Shown piece by piece: positions 15,201 through 23,024 of a DNA stretch of 28,814 bases. The notes beneath the pieces are model-generated. The model made no database searches. It was not told where the DNA came from and saw only the letters and a list, made by a program, of their open reading frames with translations. The position numbers were made by a program, and so were the translations under genes. The DNA is from a virus. Location of the stretch: positions 1-28,814 of IMG/VR virus record IMGVR_UViG_3300025907_000029; one strand, given 5' to 3'. Every line of letters starts with the position of its first letter. The first letter of the stretch is position 1.

Positions 15201-17759
15201 GACGACCTAGGTAAAGACTATGACCCACTTAATTCTACATTCGAGGTGAGTCTTAGTGAGCAAGACTATCAGACCCTTAGAGAGTATGGAGTTGAGCCGT
15301 ATCAGGAACCGCCGCCTCAAGCTAAGGGTATGGAGCTTCATTATGATAAGACATTGCAAAAAGTCTATGAGGAGTTGACAGGTAGTAAAGGTGAGCCGAT
15401 TAGTCTTGGTGAGCATAAGATGGCGTTGAATCCTAATGAGCCTAACGTTGATGAGTTTGGTCAGTGGACCGCCGAGGGTCCCACGGATGAGAGTAGGGTC
15501 CGAAAAGACCTATACTTCCGCAATGAAGATGGCTCGCCCAAGACTGACATCACCGGCAAGCTTTATCCTTTAGAAAAGACCAAAGAAAGGTTCTCCTTAG
15601 TGGATAAGGATAAGCCTGACACGGATGTTAAGTATCTGTATGCTGGTATGAAGATACCGGGTCTTGATAAGGTTTGGGAAAAGCTTAAGGTTGCCGTTGA
15701 TCCTACGAAAGCGGTCGAGGCTGCAAAGGAACTTGTGCCTAAGGTGCTTGACCAAGTCTATGGTCATGGCGTGAAGCGGGACTTCAGTGAAAGTATTGAA
15801 CACCTCAAGGCGGACGTGGCTGGCTATAGCGCACCTCACCATGTGGCAGTCAGTGAGACCTTGGCTAACAAGATGATCGAGTATGCCGCCGCCGACCAGA
15901 CCGCTTCATTACCAGCAGCCACAAGGTCATTAGCTCCAACCTATAAAAAAGACGCTATGATGTCTTGGCTCAATGAAGGCGTCAAACAAGGGGTGTATAA
16001 ATTCGGTAGCCCAGACTTGGCTCCTATGGCTGGCGGTAAGGCAATGGAAAAGATACCGCTCCGCCTTAGCATCAAAGGGCAACCTAAGGGTCAGAACAGC
16101 CTTTATGTCAGAGCCGACCTTGCACCCGAAGTTAAGCAAGTCGTTAGTGGTCAAGGACGTATTCCAAGCGAAGGTGTTCAATTTGTCCTAAAGGCTCTCA
16201 CGAAGTTACAGCTTATGGCTCCCACCGACTTAGTCGTTCATTCGGCTAATATGTTTGGCACTGTAGCTCGAAGCCAAGGTAAGTATCCTAACATAGCCGC
16301 CGACCTTGTGGCTAATATGCCTATCGTTAAGCAGATAGATGCAGCACAGAAGCTAGCTTTTGGAGTCATGAGGATTATCTGTGATAATCCGGCGACTCAA
16401 GATCAGTTGTTAAAGTTATCTAAACTTGATGCTTTAAGGCCAGATGCCGTGGAATACAACAGCATTTCCTCTCGTATTATAAAGACCTTTGACAGAGCGG
16501 GGCGTATTGTCCGGGACCAAATGTTCGATAATGGTGTTAAAATGGGTCTATGGAAAGACACGCCTTTAAATCGTCGTGAGTTTGTTAATAAGATGGGTCA
16601 GTATAATACTAAGATGATGACGCATGCGATGGCTACATTGCGTAACTATACATCTCAGTTCGTGGTCGCCGGACGTCGAATGAATCGTAATGCACGTGAG
16701 GCAATACTTATGCAGAACGAACTCAAGGCGGCAAGTCCCGGTGCCTATGCTCAGATGAAGTTTAATAACATCTTGTCCGTCTTGGCGACATGGATAGGCG
16801 CTACAGTCGTGTTAAACATGGCCTTTACTGGTAAGCCTTTCGGACGTCCAGGCACGCCTACCGGCAAGGTCGATACTGGCAAAGACAGTGATGATGGACG
16901 CCCGTTAACAATCGACTTGGCCAAGACTGATTTGTCCCGTAGAGGTGCTAGAAACCTTGGCATTGAGGCGGTCATTAACGGTATCAAGCAGAAGAAAAGC
17001 GTAGGTGACACCGCATCGGATGCTATATGGGACATCATTAATGGTCACCTTAATCCGTGGATGGGTCCGCCAGTCCGTCCTTTCGACGAGGCACGTAAAG
17101 AGTATGCCGTCTCGCATGACGCAAATGCAGCCCTTTGGAAAGGTGCCTCGAAGTTTAACCCTATGACAGTAGCCTTAGAGAAGGACGAAAAGGGTAAACA
17201 TAAAGGGGCCGGAGAGTACGCAATGCAACTAGCCGGGTCGGTAGGCTACGGCAAAGGTTACTTCTTAACTCATATTCAACGTCTCGAAAAGGACGCAGGC
17301 AAGCCCGTCAATGAGATGTCTCTCAAGGAACGAGTTCTAGCCGAGCAGCACTTGAAAGAAGTCGAACCTCGGCTATCTGAGGAAGTACGTGCAAAGACTG
17401 CCACCCGCCCTGTGATGGAAGAGTATAAGACCGCCAAAGAGATTCGCGATAGCCTGTCGAAGGCTGACCGGGGCTTCCTTGAGTCCCGTGAGTTGTCAAT
17501 CCCTGGGTTCCGTAACATTATCGAGGTCGCCAAGACCGAGTTGCATCTTACACCAGAGGAGCAAGACCGCTATAAGCAGTATGTTAAGGAGGAATATGTG
17601 AAGGCTATCGAGTTCATGCGTAAGGACGTTCAAAGGTTCGACGCGTTGCCTAAGGTCGGCCAACAGCAAGCCTTCATTAAACTGATGATCGGTGCTAAGA
17701 AGGCGGCACGTGGTCGACTTCTTAAGGAGATGGACTCTATTCAATCTGGTCCAAAGTGA
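12252..17759 (+). CDS. Giant polyvalent / internal virion protein (1835 residues)
   Basis: The N-terminus carries the octapeptide LPPGFVLE twice (residues 4-10 and 16-23), and LPEGFVLE recurs at 326-333. A Pro-rich linker follows. Several modules typical of phage 'large polyvalent proteins' come next: a unit with GFTTKDGNFVTREEAAKIAR (about 546-565), an EVQSDW motif near 874-879 (as in polyvalent-protein domains), and a long helical C-terminal region from about 1330 with a membrane-like segment (ILSVLATWIGATVVLNMAF, about 1507-1525). Length, position after three small helical proteins, and one late hydrophobic segment fit a T7 gp16-like ejection protein. No transglycosylase motif was found. 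The 3' end overlaps the convergent LuxR-type gene by 23 bases. Confidence 0.85.
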   Translation: MPLPPGFVLEEQPKGLPPGFVLEPESPVQKLNKTQLAALPQFKLEQPSWLERNAATLYSMVEPFTPQGLLSQSNRLLGLPDPTIDGRPLEQYSPLEPLLGPPQPQPYQPFTGGPPIPYPEHPDVLRGASQAMREKLLEYTSLGNIMTYPAFVNPVARLGLAGKMTYDTGQRLQQIPQQATELGSDPNASAGDLAKLLTGGAIDLGAAYSMAKFAGPQPPPAQSLGAEAFKASQRPGDVPIDVESTVSPPELPLLGTGQKLLDYNAPRFAVNSMGHTADLSQLTPKEQTELLRGPREFVPREQYVRPAQAEPQIVKPAATTGQILGLPEGFVLEDQSSPLVKGPESEASVIQEPKAPEGVEAEAVPQEGQPLKTAAELTSDPGHALHGGIPIKDLADQFKKIRPYLSQMNDNGLKTVYSEHGLSDQADVPYVVFSKPTEAQVEQIQKAAEHVGGSVQVREGRTGVYFKGGTQKEVMQDWADFTHKLTTKHELHAGAKIEKEDIKTLPSISKSAYKDKEGNIYTGLWHYNALEKVPQHLQKDAKAGFTTKDGNFVTREEAAKIARKAGQMYSRAADQYDMGGLTKLDSAHLKLDTTDMLEHKLHAGAEIEKEDLQKVVTNLKDREKDLRGGTYQMSIPRMMVTPGKEGNGFSDSLKPVDGTQLWNRAKNKHAAEASMLEEMGVADKIKGQRLSPAEAAKIVQENGPKVEVKKFGDSQEKVHPKVAQYRQLLHEFYDNLKNDKLMEFNQAGYDNSFTPKKGLNKSYLASRGWTSAEIKTAETYWNLAKDPEVKQAKEQRNENQAHWSSVAPKPEKDMPGYVEIAVTKDAGKVHRGFEGTEQGNRQLFPASHSFPPNTLAWTRAFEDKYGDIKIGHVVEVQSDWAEQRRKMVETMKQRGATQEDIVRAREGEGQPRILSRAEAVNNDPLLAHYERLAAKATIEHFKSQGAKAIFIPDSKTAMMTEGHDRLLGNEYQIDNTKESRQALDDLGKDYDPLNSTFEVSLSEQDYQTLREYGVEPYQEPPPQAKGMELHYDKTLQKVYEELTGSKGEPISLGEHKMALNPNEPNVDEFGQWTAEGPTDESRVRKDLYFRNEDGSPKTDITGKLYPLEKTKERFSLVDKDKPDTDVKYLYAGMKIPGLDKVWEKLKVAVDPTKAVEAAKELVPKVLDQVYGHGVKRDFSESIEHLKADVAGYSAPHHVAVSETLANKMIEYAAADQTASLPAATRSLAPTYKKDAMMSWLNEGVKQGVYKFGSPDLAPMAGGKAMEKIPLRLSIKGQPKGQNSLYVRADLAPEVKQVVSGQGRIPSEGVQFVLKALTKLQLMAPTDLVVHSANMFGTVARSQGKYPNIAADLVANMPIVKQIDAAQKLAFGVMRIICDNPATQDQLLKLSKLDALRPDAVEYNSISSRIIKTFDRAGRIVRDQMFDNGVKMGLWKDTPLNRREFVNKMGQYNTKMMTHAMATLRNYTSQFVVAGRRMNRNAREAILMQNELKAASPGAYAQMKFNNILSVLATWIGATVVLNMAFTGKPFGRPGTPTGKVDTGKDSDDGRPLTIDLAKTDLSRRGARNLGIEAVINGIKQKKSVGDTASDAIWDIINGHLNPWMGPPVRPFDEARKEYAVSHDANAALWKGASKFNPMTVALEKDEKGKHKGAGEYAMQLAGSVGYGKGYFLTHIQRLEKDAGKPVNEMSLKERVLAEQHLKEVEPRLSEEVRAKTATRPVMEEYKTAKEIRDSLSKADRGFLESRELSIPGFRNIIEVAKTELHLTPEEQDRYKQYVKEEYVKAIEFMRKDVQRFDALPKVGQQQAFIKLMIGAKKAARGRLLKEMDSIQSGPK
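12332..12352 (+). repeat. Dispersed 7-3-7 palindrome, copy 3
   Basis: TGTTCAA-AAA-TTGAACA at 12332-12348, followed by AGAC, inside the giant virion gene (codons 27-34, V-Q-K-L-N-K-T). A weaker palindrome, AGTTCAA-AC-TTGAACA, follows at 12373-12388. Confidence 0.85.
13722..13754 (+). repeat. Duplicated LHAGAxIEKED element, copy 1
   Basis: Encodes residues 491-501 (LHAGAKIEKED) of the giant virion protein. A near-identical peptide is encoded 330 bases downstream (14052-14084). Together the copies bracket a separate domain. The bases differ mainly at third codon positions, so the duplication is not recent or is under coding constraint. Confidence 0.75.
14052..14084 (+). repeat. Duplicated LHAGAxIEKED element, copy 2
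   Basis: Encodes residues 601-611 (LHAGAEIEKED) of the giant virion protein. See copy 1 at 13722-13754. A looser relative (YLYAGMKIPG) occurs further on, near 15637-15666, just ahead of a helical region. Confidence 0.75.
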
Positions 17760-17949
17760 TAAGCTTCCGCTTCACGGCGGCACAAAGCATGGAGCTAGTG
17801 TTATGACAGCCAAGCTTGCCATAGATATTCTCACGATGGTGCATGGCCGTCCGTAATGAGATCTTAAGATGGTCAGCGACCTCTTTGTTTAGTTTACCTT
17901 TACATAGTAACCCTAAGACTTCCAGTTCCCGAGGAGTAAGTTTGCCCAT
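17737..17949 (-). CDS. Stand-alone LuxR/GerE-type HTH transcription regulator
   Basis: This 70-residue protein consists almost entirely of a LuxR-family DNA-binding domain. It has LTPRELEVLGLLCKGKLNKE (4-23), then VADHLKISLRTAMHHRENIY and GKL (24-46), and a final VKRKLITL. The usual 'TVktHrxxI..KL' helix reads TAMHHRENIYGKL here. No receiver or sensor domain is fused. It is the last gene of the minus-strand operon, 64 bases after the DUF3987 gene, and its 3' end overlaps the end of the giant virion gene. It may switch between early and late transcription. It is a candidate reader for the dispersed palindrome, which has two 7-base half-sites (inference). Confidence 0.85.
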   Translation of the reverse strand: MGKLTPRELEVLGLLCKGKLNKEVADHLKISLRTAMHHRENIYGKLGCHNTSSMLCAAVKRKLITLDQIE

Positions 17950-18013
17950 TATAGTTCATGTTAACTGAGTTGGTGGATTTAACGTTTTGGATAGGTTGCC
18001 CGTTAAGGCAACA

Positions 18014-19237
18014 TTAAATTTTATTAGTTACTTTCACTTCGCCCTTCTCGATTTGTTCAGCCAGTTTCTCAGGCATCACGATACAGATTTCATCTCCGCT
18101 CACATCCTTATACACGCGCTTAAAGATTTGCCTAGTTTCCTCAAGATGCCTCACTATCATACAGTATTCCATAGGAGTCATATCAGCTTGTGATAGTTTC
18201 TTAAGGAGCCGCTCGGTCACTATTCCGCCATGCTTCTTGACAAGTTCTAAGAGACGTTGCTGAGGCAGTGCAAGTTCGTTACGGCCCACAGCCACAGATA
18301 GCTTCGGTAGGTTCTCCTCGATAGACTCTAAGAAGGCGATAGCCGTCGATAAGAGTTCCTCTGTAAAAATCAGCTTAGGCTCCGGTTGAGCGACCGCCAG
18401 CATCATGGCTACCTTCTGTGCGAGGACATCCTTGGCTTCGTAAAATCCAGCCATGACAGTGTCATCAGGAATAGGCAGCGCTTTGAACCATTGGTCAAAG
18501 AAGTCCCGTGTCTTCTGACTGTCCCACGTGAAAGAGCCTGCAACCTGGGCTATCTTCTCAAGATGTTTAGCGCACCAGTCCCGCGCGGCGAGTGCTTCGG
18601 GACTAACATAAGGAAAGGTTATGCGCTCCGCTTGCTCAGTCTCATAGACATAAAGCATCCGGCGACTGAAGCCACCAGAGATGACCTTGAGTTTTAACTT
18701 ATCAATGATCCAGTCAGGAGTTTCACAAGCTAAGATGTTAATGCAAGGGTGCAAAATAGTCTGTAAGCCATGTTTAATAGTGCCCGCGTTGAAATGCTTC
18801 CGGTCATAAATGTCAGTCAAGAACTCAATCATGCCTTGAGGGTTAATAGACATGAAGTTCTTAAGTTCGTTAATAAAGAATGCCATCGGACGAAACTCGA
18901 TACTTTGGCCCGTCTCGTCGGTATAAATGCGGGCTGAGTCGGCTTCTGCTAGGCGGGTCACGATAGCCTCACGACTCATCACACTAGAGCCTAATGGATA
19001 GGTCGGGAAGACCTCGATAAAAAGTTCTGAGGCTAAGTCCTTGGCGGTTCCTTTTCTGATGCCTTGCCTGCCGACTAAGCAGATATACATTGTAGGATAT
19101 ATCCTATAGTAGCTGTGGTCTACATAGACTTTTCTACCCATAGTCATTGATAAGATTGATATGGCGGCCCACATATGGTGGCGCTTAGGTGCCATATTTC
19201 CGCTGTTATATAGTAGATATTGCGAAATAAAGTCCAC
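18014..19237 (-). CDS. DUF3987-type ATPase, putative replicative helicase-like protein
   Basis: This 407-residue protein starts at GTG 19237, which has an AAGGG Shine-Dalgarno sequence five bases upstream and no other start before the in-frame stop. It has a P-loop variant VGRQGIRKGTA (55-65; Lys62), a Walker B-like MAFFINEL (118-125; Glu124), and an arginine pair in SGGFSRRMLYVYE (188-200), which may act in trans. This order and the opening (MWAAISILSMTMGR) match DUF3987 proteins, which stand in for helicase or primase-helicase in phage replication modules. It lies directly downstream of the UDG-PolA and ABA-sandwich genes. The C-terminal 100 residues are a helical winged-helix-like region. 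A separate primase is not visible in the window. Confidence 0.72.
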   Translation of the reverse strand: MDFISQYLLYNSGNMAPKRHHMWAAISILSMTMGRKVYVDHSYYRIYPTMYICLVGRQGIRKGTAKDLASELFIEVFPTYPLGSSVMSREAIVTRLAEADSARIYTDETGQSIEFRPMAFFINELKNFMSINPQGMIEFLTDIYDRKHFNAGTIKHGLQTILHPCINILACETPDWIIDKLKLKVISGGFSRRMLYVYETEQAERITFPYVSPEALAARDWCAKHLEKIAQVAGSFTWDSQKTRDFFDQWFKALPIPDDTVMAGFYEAKDVLAQKVAMMLAVAQPEPKLIFTEELLSTAIAFLESIEENLPKLSVAVGRNELALPQQRLLELVKKHGGIVTERLLKKLSQADMTPMEYCMIVRHLEETRQIFKRVYKDVSGDEICIVMPEKLAEQIEKGEVKVTNKI

Positions 19238-19260
19238 GTGTCCCTTGGGTTCCTCTGATT

Positions 19261-19281
19261 GTCTTGTTCAATCTTTGAACA
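19261..19281 (-). repeat. Dispersed 7-3-7 palindrome, copy 4
   Basis: On the minus strand TGTTCAA-AGA-TTGAACA (19281-19265) followed by AGAC (19264-19261). It contains the stop codon of the ABA-sandwich gene and lies just upstream of the DUF3987 gene. Confidence 0.85.
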
Positions 19282-19585
19282 TTACTTTTATGAAGGCTTC
19301 GGCCCTTTGTCTTGTAGTAGCATGCACAAGTGGGTAAGTCAACATTATGTCTTTTCCAGTGAGTTCGTCTAGTGCCCATATGTATTTAATTTGTTGCTCT
19401 ATTGACATAACCTTTTCCGCCTCGTGCATGGCGTTCAGGTCGTTGAGGTAGTCGGGAAGCGCACCGATATAGCAGAGAACGCAACCGCCCGGTGGAATCC
19501 AACGCGCTTCTCCAGTTACTCCAGTATTTCCGCGATTCCACCCGCACGCCTCAGCAATCGCTATCCGCATTTCGTCGTTAGTCAT
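19268..19585 (-). CDS. Phage ABA-sandwich domain protein
   Basis: This 105-residue protein starts MTNDEMRIAIAEACGW and contains LPDYLNDLNAMHEAEKV (43-59) and a C-terminal ATTRQRAEAFIKVM. This is the layout of the small 'phage ABA sandwich' family of unknown function, common in phage genomes of many hosts. A Cys/Gly/Pro-rich loop (IPPGGCVLCYIG) is inserted between the first helix and the PDYLND motif. Its start follows the UDG-PolA stop by four bases. The stop codon is part of a palindrome copy (19261-19281). Confidence 0.78.
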   Translation of the reverse strand: MTNDEMRIAIAEACGWNRGNTGVTGEARWIPPGGCVLCYIGALPDYLNDLNAMHEAEKVMSIEQQIKYIWALDELTGKDIMLTYPLVHATTRQRAEAFIKVMFKD

Positions 19586-19589
19586 ATTG

Positions 19590-22364
19590 TTATTCGAATG
19601 TCCCTACTTGCGAGTCCTTATCGAAAGCCCAGTTAGTACCGTATTGACCAGAGAACGGAATCTTGATGTATTGACCCGCGATGATAAGGGTGTTATCAAA
19701 GTATTGTTTAATCTTACTAATTGCCCAGGCGGTATCGGCAATGGGCCACTGTCCGAGTAGAGCGTCGTGGACCTGATGAAGAGGCTGTATGCGAAGTCTT
19801 TTATCCGTTCGATTCTCTGGGTCTCTATACAAGTTGAGGGCAGCTTTGTTTGTGGCATAGGTTGTATTTTCTTGTGGTTCATTCGCTAACGCCTCACCTA
19901 GTATCTCATTATATCGTCCGAAGAACATTCTCGTGTGACCTGAGGCGGAAGTCAGCTTCGGCGGATAAGATTGACGGGACAGTTTCTTCTCGGTCTCCTT
20001 GTGCCAAATATCCGGTTTATAACAAGCATAGACCGCTTGGCGGAAGTTCGCTACATCACCCCGGCTCATCTTAATTCGGCCTTCACTCTGGACGAAGATA
20101 AGGTCGGCAAGGCGGTCCACTCCCATTAAGTAGCAGATGCCCCATATCCCACACTTGCACATAAAGTAGTCAAAGTCCTCTTTTTTGATCTCCTTTAGTA
20201 GCTGTTTAATTTCCTCCCGTTCTTTGCCTCGCAACGAATCATTACCGTGCCGGAGCATGTACGCAATGCGCTGAGCTGGTTTAATTCTTGCCAAGAGATC
20301 GTCAAGCATAGTTCGTTCACCGAGAGCTGCCAAATGTGCTCCCACTGTCCAGCCGTCAGCGCCAGAGAGATCGCATTGAAAAAGGTAGTATCCTTCGTCC
20401 GCCGTAAACAGGTCTCGCATACCTCTTTTGAGAGGATGTCCGTCGGGCCGAAGTGGATCTTCGGAAGGTATCGTCTGGAGATTGTAACCGCTTCCGGTAG
20501 GGGAGGTATAGCAAGTAATACGTCCTGTCTCAGTCCCGACAACATTATAACCTGCACGGATTCGTCCATCTGTATCAGGATATATTTGTAACATTTGTGC
20601 TCTAGTGCGTAGAGTACCAATTTGTAAAGCGAGTTCAACGCTTCGATGCGAGGTAAGGTGACTAAGCTTAAGGAGGGCTTCGTAGTCTGTTGTGAGTTGC
20701 CCTGTTTTCTTATTAACTTGCTGCGGGAGCTTGAGTGTTTCATAAAGATAAGTTTTAAGTTTGTCTCCTTTGATATTCATGTCGATACCGAGGTCGATAT
20801 GAAGACGGCCACGTTGAGCGTCCGTGAAGTTTGCCCCACTCTTAAGTAGTGCCATATGAGTGGCATAGCATTCGACATACTCTTTCTTAGGCTGCGTAGT
20901 ATCTCGCTTATAGCACATCACAGATTGGACAAGTTTAGCCACCCCTTCTCGATTAAGACTTGGGTCAAGGCCACATCCAGATATACGGTCAAGCTCATAT
21001 TGCAACCCGTATATTTGCTCCTCAACCTGTGCTAAACGCTCCTTAGCCAAGGCTTGATTGTACCGGATACCTCGAAGCTCCATGTAAAGCATAGGGTTTA
21101 AGAGCGCGACATTAAAGTCATAATGCGCACGGCTCGGTCCTTTGAGCCATTGTGAAAGCTTGTCATTTATTTCATATGTGACGGCTGAGTCCCTCGCGCA
21201 GTATCGCCAATACGTTTCATGGTCTTCTGACGTGCGCTCTTCCTTATAGAACGGCTCAAGAGTATATAGAGAACACTGAAAGCCTAGGCTTTTCTCAAGT
21301 TCGCTATACAGTTCCCAGTGCTTAAGCATCGTATCGTCGCTGACATTCTTTATGACCATGTCATAGGAGAACTGCAAGACGAAGCGATCATATAGGCTAT
21401 TCTGTAGAACTTTAGGGATAGCTGGGTCAGCCATGACACTGGCTAGTGCCCGCCAAAGCCTCGTCTCGTCCTCGACAGAATGGATGCTTCGACCATCACG
21501 AGTAGCGAAGGGGATGGTGAAGCTGGCGGTCTCTGAGGTGGCTATAGATAGACATTTCATCCCATAAGGTCTAGACTTCTCACCGGGCTGCGGAGCCACC
21601 GCCACGTAGCCTTCGATGTCCATAGCGATTAAAGGCTTGTTGACCTTGATTAAAGAGAGCTGAAGTATTATAGAGTCAACGCTATAGTCAATAGTCAAGA
21701 CTCGCTCTGGCGGTTTCCACTCACTCGTATGTGCATGACGGGATGCTTTCTTAATGTCGAACACTAAAAGGGGCATCCACTCGTAGTTACGCAAGCAGGC
21801 TGCCGGATGATAGGCACCAATACACTTCACTCCAGGCAGTGGGGCATCCATTGACGAGACGAAAAAGGAACCTCGCCAGTCAGAGATACTATTAGGATAC
21901 GCGAAGGTGAGTCCCTCGGGGGACTTCCGCTTAGGCACATCAGCTGAACGTCCCGCCATGAAAGAATGTAAGGCGGTACCGCCAAGGCAGATGACGATAT
22001 TCGGTTTAAATAGCCGAAGGTCGTCCGCTAGCTGAGATAGCCCTTCTTGTATTTGAGGACCATTCCAGTCGAAGGCGGTCAGCTTGTTGCCGGCGGGTCG
22101 AGTCTGACAGACGTTTCCTATAAAGCATTGGTCCCGTACGATACCTGCATGGCTAAGGCACTTGTTAAGTTCTCGGCCACTGTGCCCTACGAAGGGCATA
22201 CCCTCTGACACCTCGTCTGCACCCGGTGCCTCACCTATGATAGCGATACGTGCCGTGCCGGGCTTTATCTTAGGAAAGACATTGGGGACTTTCTTGTAGG
22301 TTGTGCGGTCGACTAAGGCTGCGTCCTCCTCGAAGAACTCCTCAAAGATGTTATGTTTAGGCAT
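19590..22364 (-). CDS. Uracil-DNA glycosylase / family A DNA polymerase fusion
   Basis: This 924-residue protein has three parts. The first (about 35-215) is a family 4-like uracil-DNA glycosylase with GEAPGADE (44-51), GMPFVG (55-60) and HPAA (186-189). The second (about 243-410) is a DnaQ-type 3'-5' exonuclease with Asp249/Glu251 in MDIEG, Asn322-Asp326, and Tyr388/Asp392 in YCARD. The third is a PolA domain with TETGR (611-615), motif A Asp665 in CDLSGADGW, motif B around Lys737-Tyr745 (KCGIWGICYLMG) and motif C His866-Asp867. The essential carboxylates are kept, but motif residues elsewhere are unusual: HDA instead of HDE, and Trp741 where F, Y or L is usual. It is the probable replicase. 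The glycosylase domain could bind or remove uracil in the template. ATG at 22364, four bases after the preceding stop. Confidence 0.93.
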   Translation of the reverse strand: MPKHNIFEEFFEEDAALVDRTTYKKVPNVFPKIKPGTARIAIIGEAPGADEVSEGMPFVGHSGRELNKCLSHAGIVRDQCFIGNVCQTRPAGNKLTAFDWNGPQIQEGLSQLADDLRLFKPNIVICLGGTALHSFMAGRSADVPKRKSPEGLTFAYPNSISDWRGSFFVSSMDAPLPGVKCIGAYHPAACLRNYEWMPLLVFDIKKASRHAHTSEWKPPERVLTIDYSVDSIILQLSLIKVNKPLIAMDIEGYVAVAPQPGEKSRPYGMKCLSIATSETASFTIPFATRDGRSIHSVEDETRLWRALASVMADPAIPKVLQNSLYDRFVLQFSYDMVIKNVSDDTMLKHWELYSELEKSLGFQCSLYTLEPFYKEERTSEDHETYWRYCARDSAVTYEINDKLSQWLKGPSRAHYDFNVALLNPMLYMELRGIRYNQALAKERLAQVEEQIYGLQYELDRISGCGLDPSLNREGVAKLVQSVMCYKRDTTQPKKEYVECYATHMALLKSGANFTDAQRGRLHIDLGIDMNIKGDKLKTYLYETLKLPQQVNKKTGQLTTDYEALLKLSHLTSHRSVELALQIGTLRTRAQMLQIYPDTDGRIRAGYNVVGTETGRITCYTSPTGSGYNLQTIPSEDPLRPDGHPLKRGMRDLFTADEGYYLFQCDLSGADGWTVGAHLAALGERTMLDDLLARIKPAQRIAYMLRHGNDSLRGKEREEIKQLLKEIKKEDFDYFMCKCGIWGICYLMGVDRLADLIFVQSEGRIKMSRGDVANFRQAVYACYKPDIWHKETEKKLSRQSYPPKLTSASGHTRMFFGRYNEILGEALANEPQENTTYATNKAALNLYRDPENRTDKRLRIQPLHQVHDALLGQWPIADTAWAISKIKQYFDNTLIIAGQYIKIPFSGQYGTNWAFDKDSQVGTFE

Positions 22365-22368
22365 AGGG

Positions 22369-22572
22369 TCATGACTGATCTTTATTGTGCATTATTTGTT
22401 CACTGAACGCCTCGATTATAGCTTCCTGTATATTCGCATGCAAATGATCGAACTCAACCTCACGCATTAGGCCACTACCAGAGGTGTGCTTGACTATCTT
22501 GACTAGATTAAAGTCCCGCACAGTCACTTCGTAGCAATCGCCATTGTAAAATGCGTGAAAGATTGTGTTCAT
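22369..22572 (-). CDS. Small protein of unknown function
   Basis: This 67-residue protein starts MNTIFHAFYNGDCYEVTVRD and reads as a short beta-rich unit followed by a helix (NIQEAIIEAFSEQI). It is acidic and soluble, with no recognised family. Its start overlaps the HNH gene stop (ATGA at 22569-22572) and it ends four bases before the polymerase start, so it belongs to the replication operon. Confidence 0.65.
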   Translation of the reverse strand: MNTIFHAFYNGDCYEVTVRDFNLVKIVKHTSGSGLMREVEFDHLHANIQEAIIEAFSEQIMHNKDQS

Positions 22573-23024
22573 ACTTGATTCAAAGTGGCAAACTCTTTGT
22601 GCAATTGTAGAGCAGCTTGATTGTATGCTACAGCAGCTTCTTCTTTAGAGTCAAAAAGTCCGATATGAATACTTTGTTTATGGTGTGTGATTGTAGCGCG
22701 CCATTTACGACTTCGTTTATGCCAGCCCACTCCACGTAATCCAGTTGTATTAGTTTCATACTGCTTTGTATTACATGCATTCTGTGCTGCTGTAGCAATT
22801 CGTAAGTTCGAGCGCACATTATTATGTATGTTTTGGTCTTTGTGATCTACCCTTTGTCCTTTAAAGACTTCAATAATAAAATGAGACAAGATTAACCATT
22901 CGTCTTTATTGACGTGGCTCTTTACTGTGTTATCAGTGCAATGCCATTTAAATGTTGACAGGACATCAAAGACATTATCGTCAACGTAAATACTTTCACC
23001 ACAATTACACCTAAATGTTTTCAT
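22569..23024 (-). CDS. HNH homing endonuclease with AP2 DNA-binding domain
   Basis: This 151-residue protein has an HNH core: His48, VDHKDQN (59-65, with Asp60-His61), and NNVRSNLRIAT (68-78), the usual '..NR.sNLR..t' element with Arg to Val. An AP2 domain follows at about 95-149 (GLRGVGWHKRSRKWRATITH, then FDSKEEAAVAYNQAALQLH). This architecture is common in free-standing phage homing endonucleases. A CNCG pair at residues 6-9 is extra. The gene is AT-rich compared with most neighbours and is fitted into the operon by four-base overlaps at both ends (23021-23024 and 22569-22572). It is likely mobile. No split host gene is seen beside it. Confidence 0.88.
   Translation of the reverse strand: MKTFRCNCGESIYVDDNVFDVLSTFKWHCTDNTVKSHVNKDEWLILSHFIIEVFKGQRVDHKDQNIHNNVRSNLRIATAAQNACNTKQYETNTTGLRGVGWHKRSRKWRATITHHKQSIHIGLFDSKEEAAVAYNQAALQLHKEFATLNQV

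Noticed and set aside
12252-17759. Lytic transglycosylase or peptidase domain in the giant virion protein
   Set aside because: Such domains are frequent in podovirus ejection proteins, but no catalytic motif (for example an ES...GLMQ-type stretch) could be seen.
17755-17774. Bulged hairpin at the convergent gene ends as a bidirectional terminator
   Set aside because: GTGA-(ta)-AGC can pair with GCTTCAC, but the stem is bulged, has no T-run on either side and overlaps two coding regions.
20195-20743. Minus-strand 182-codon frame within the polymerase gene
   Set aside because: Overlaps the PolA domain in another frame. The polymerase frame has all conserved motifs, so this is a shadow.
22396-22410. 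TTGTTCACTGAACGC as another palindrome copy
   Set aside because: Only the GTTC/GAAC core is shared and the spacer is 3 instead of 7; it lies in coding sequence with no AGAC flank.
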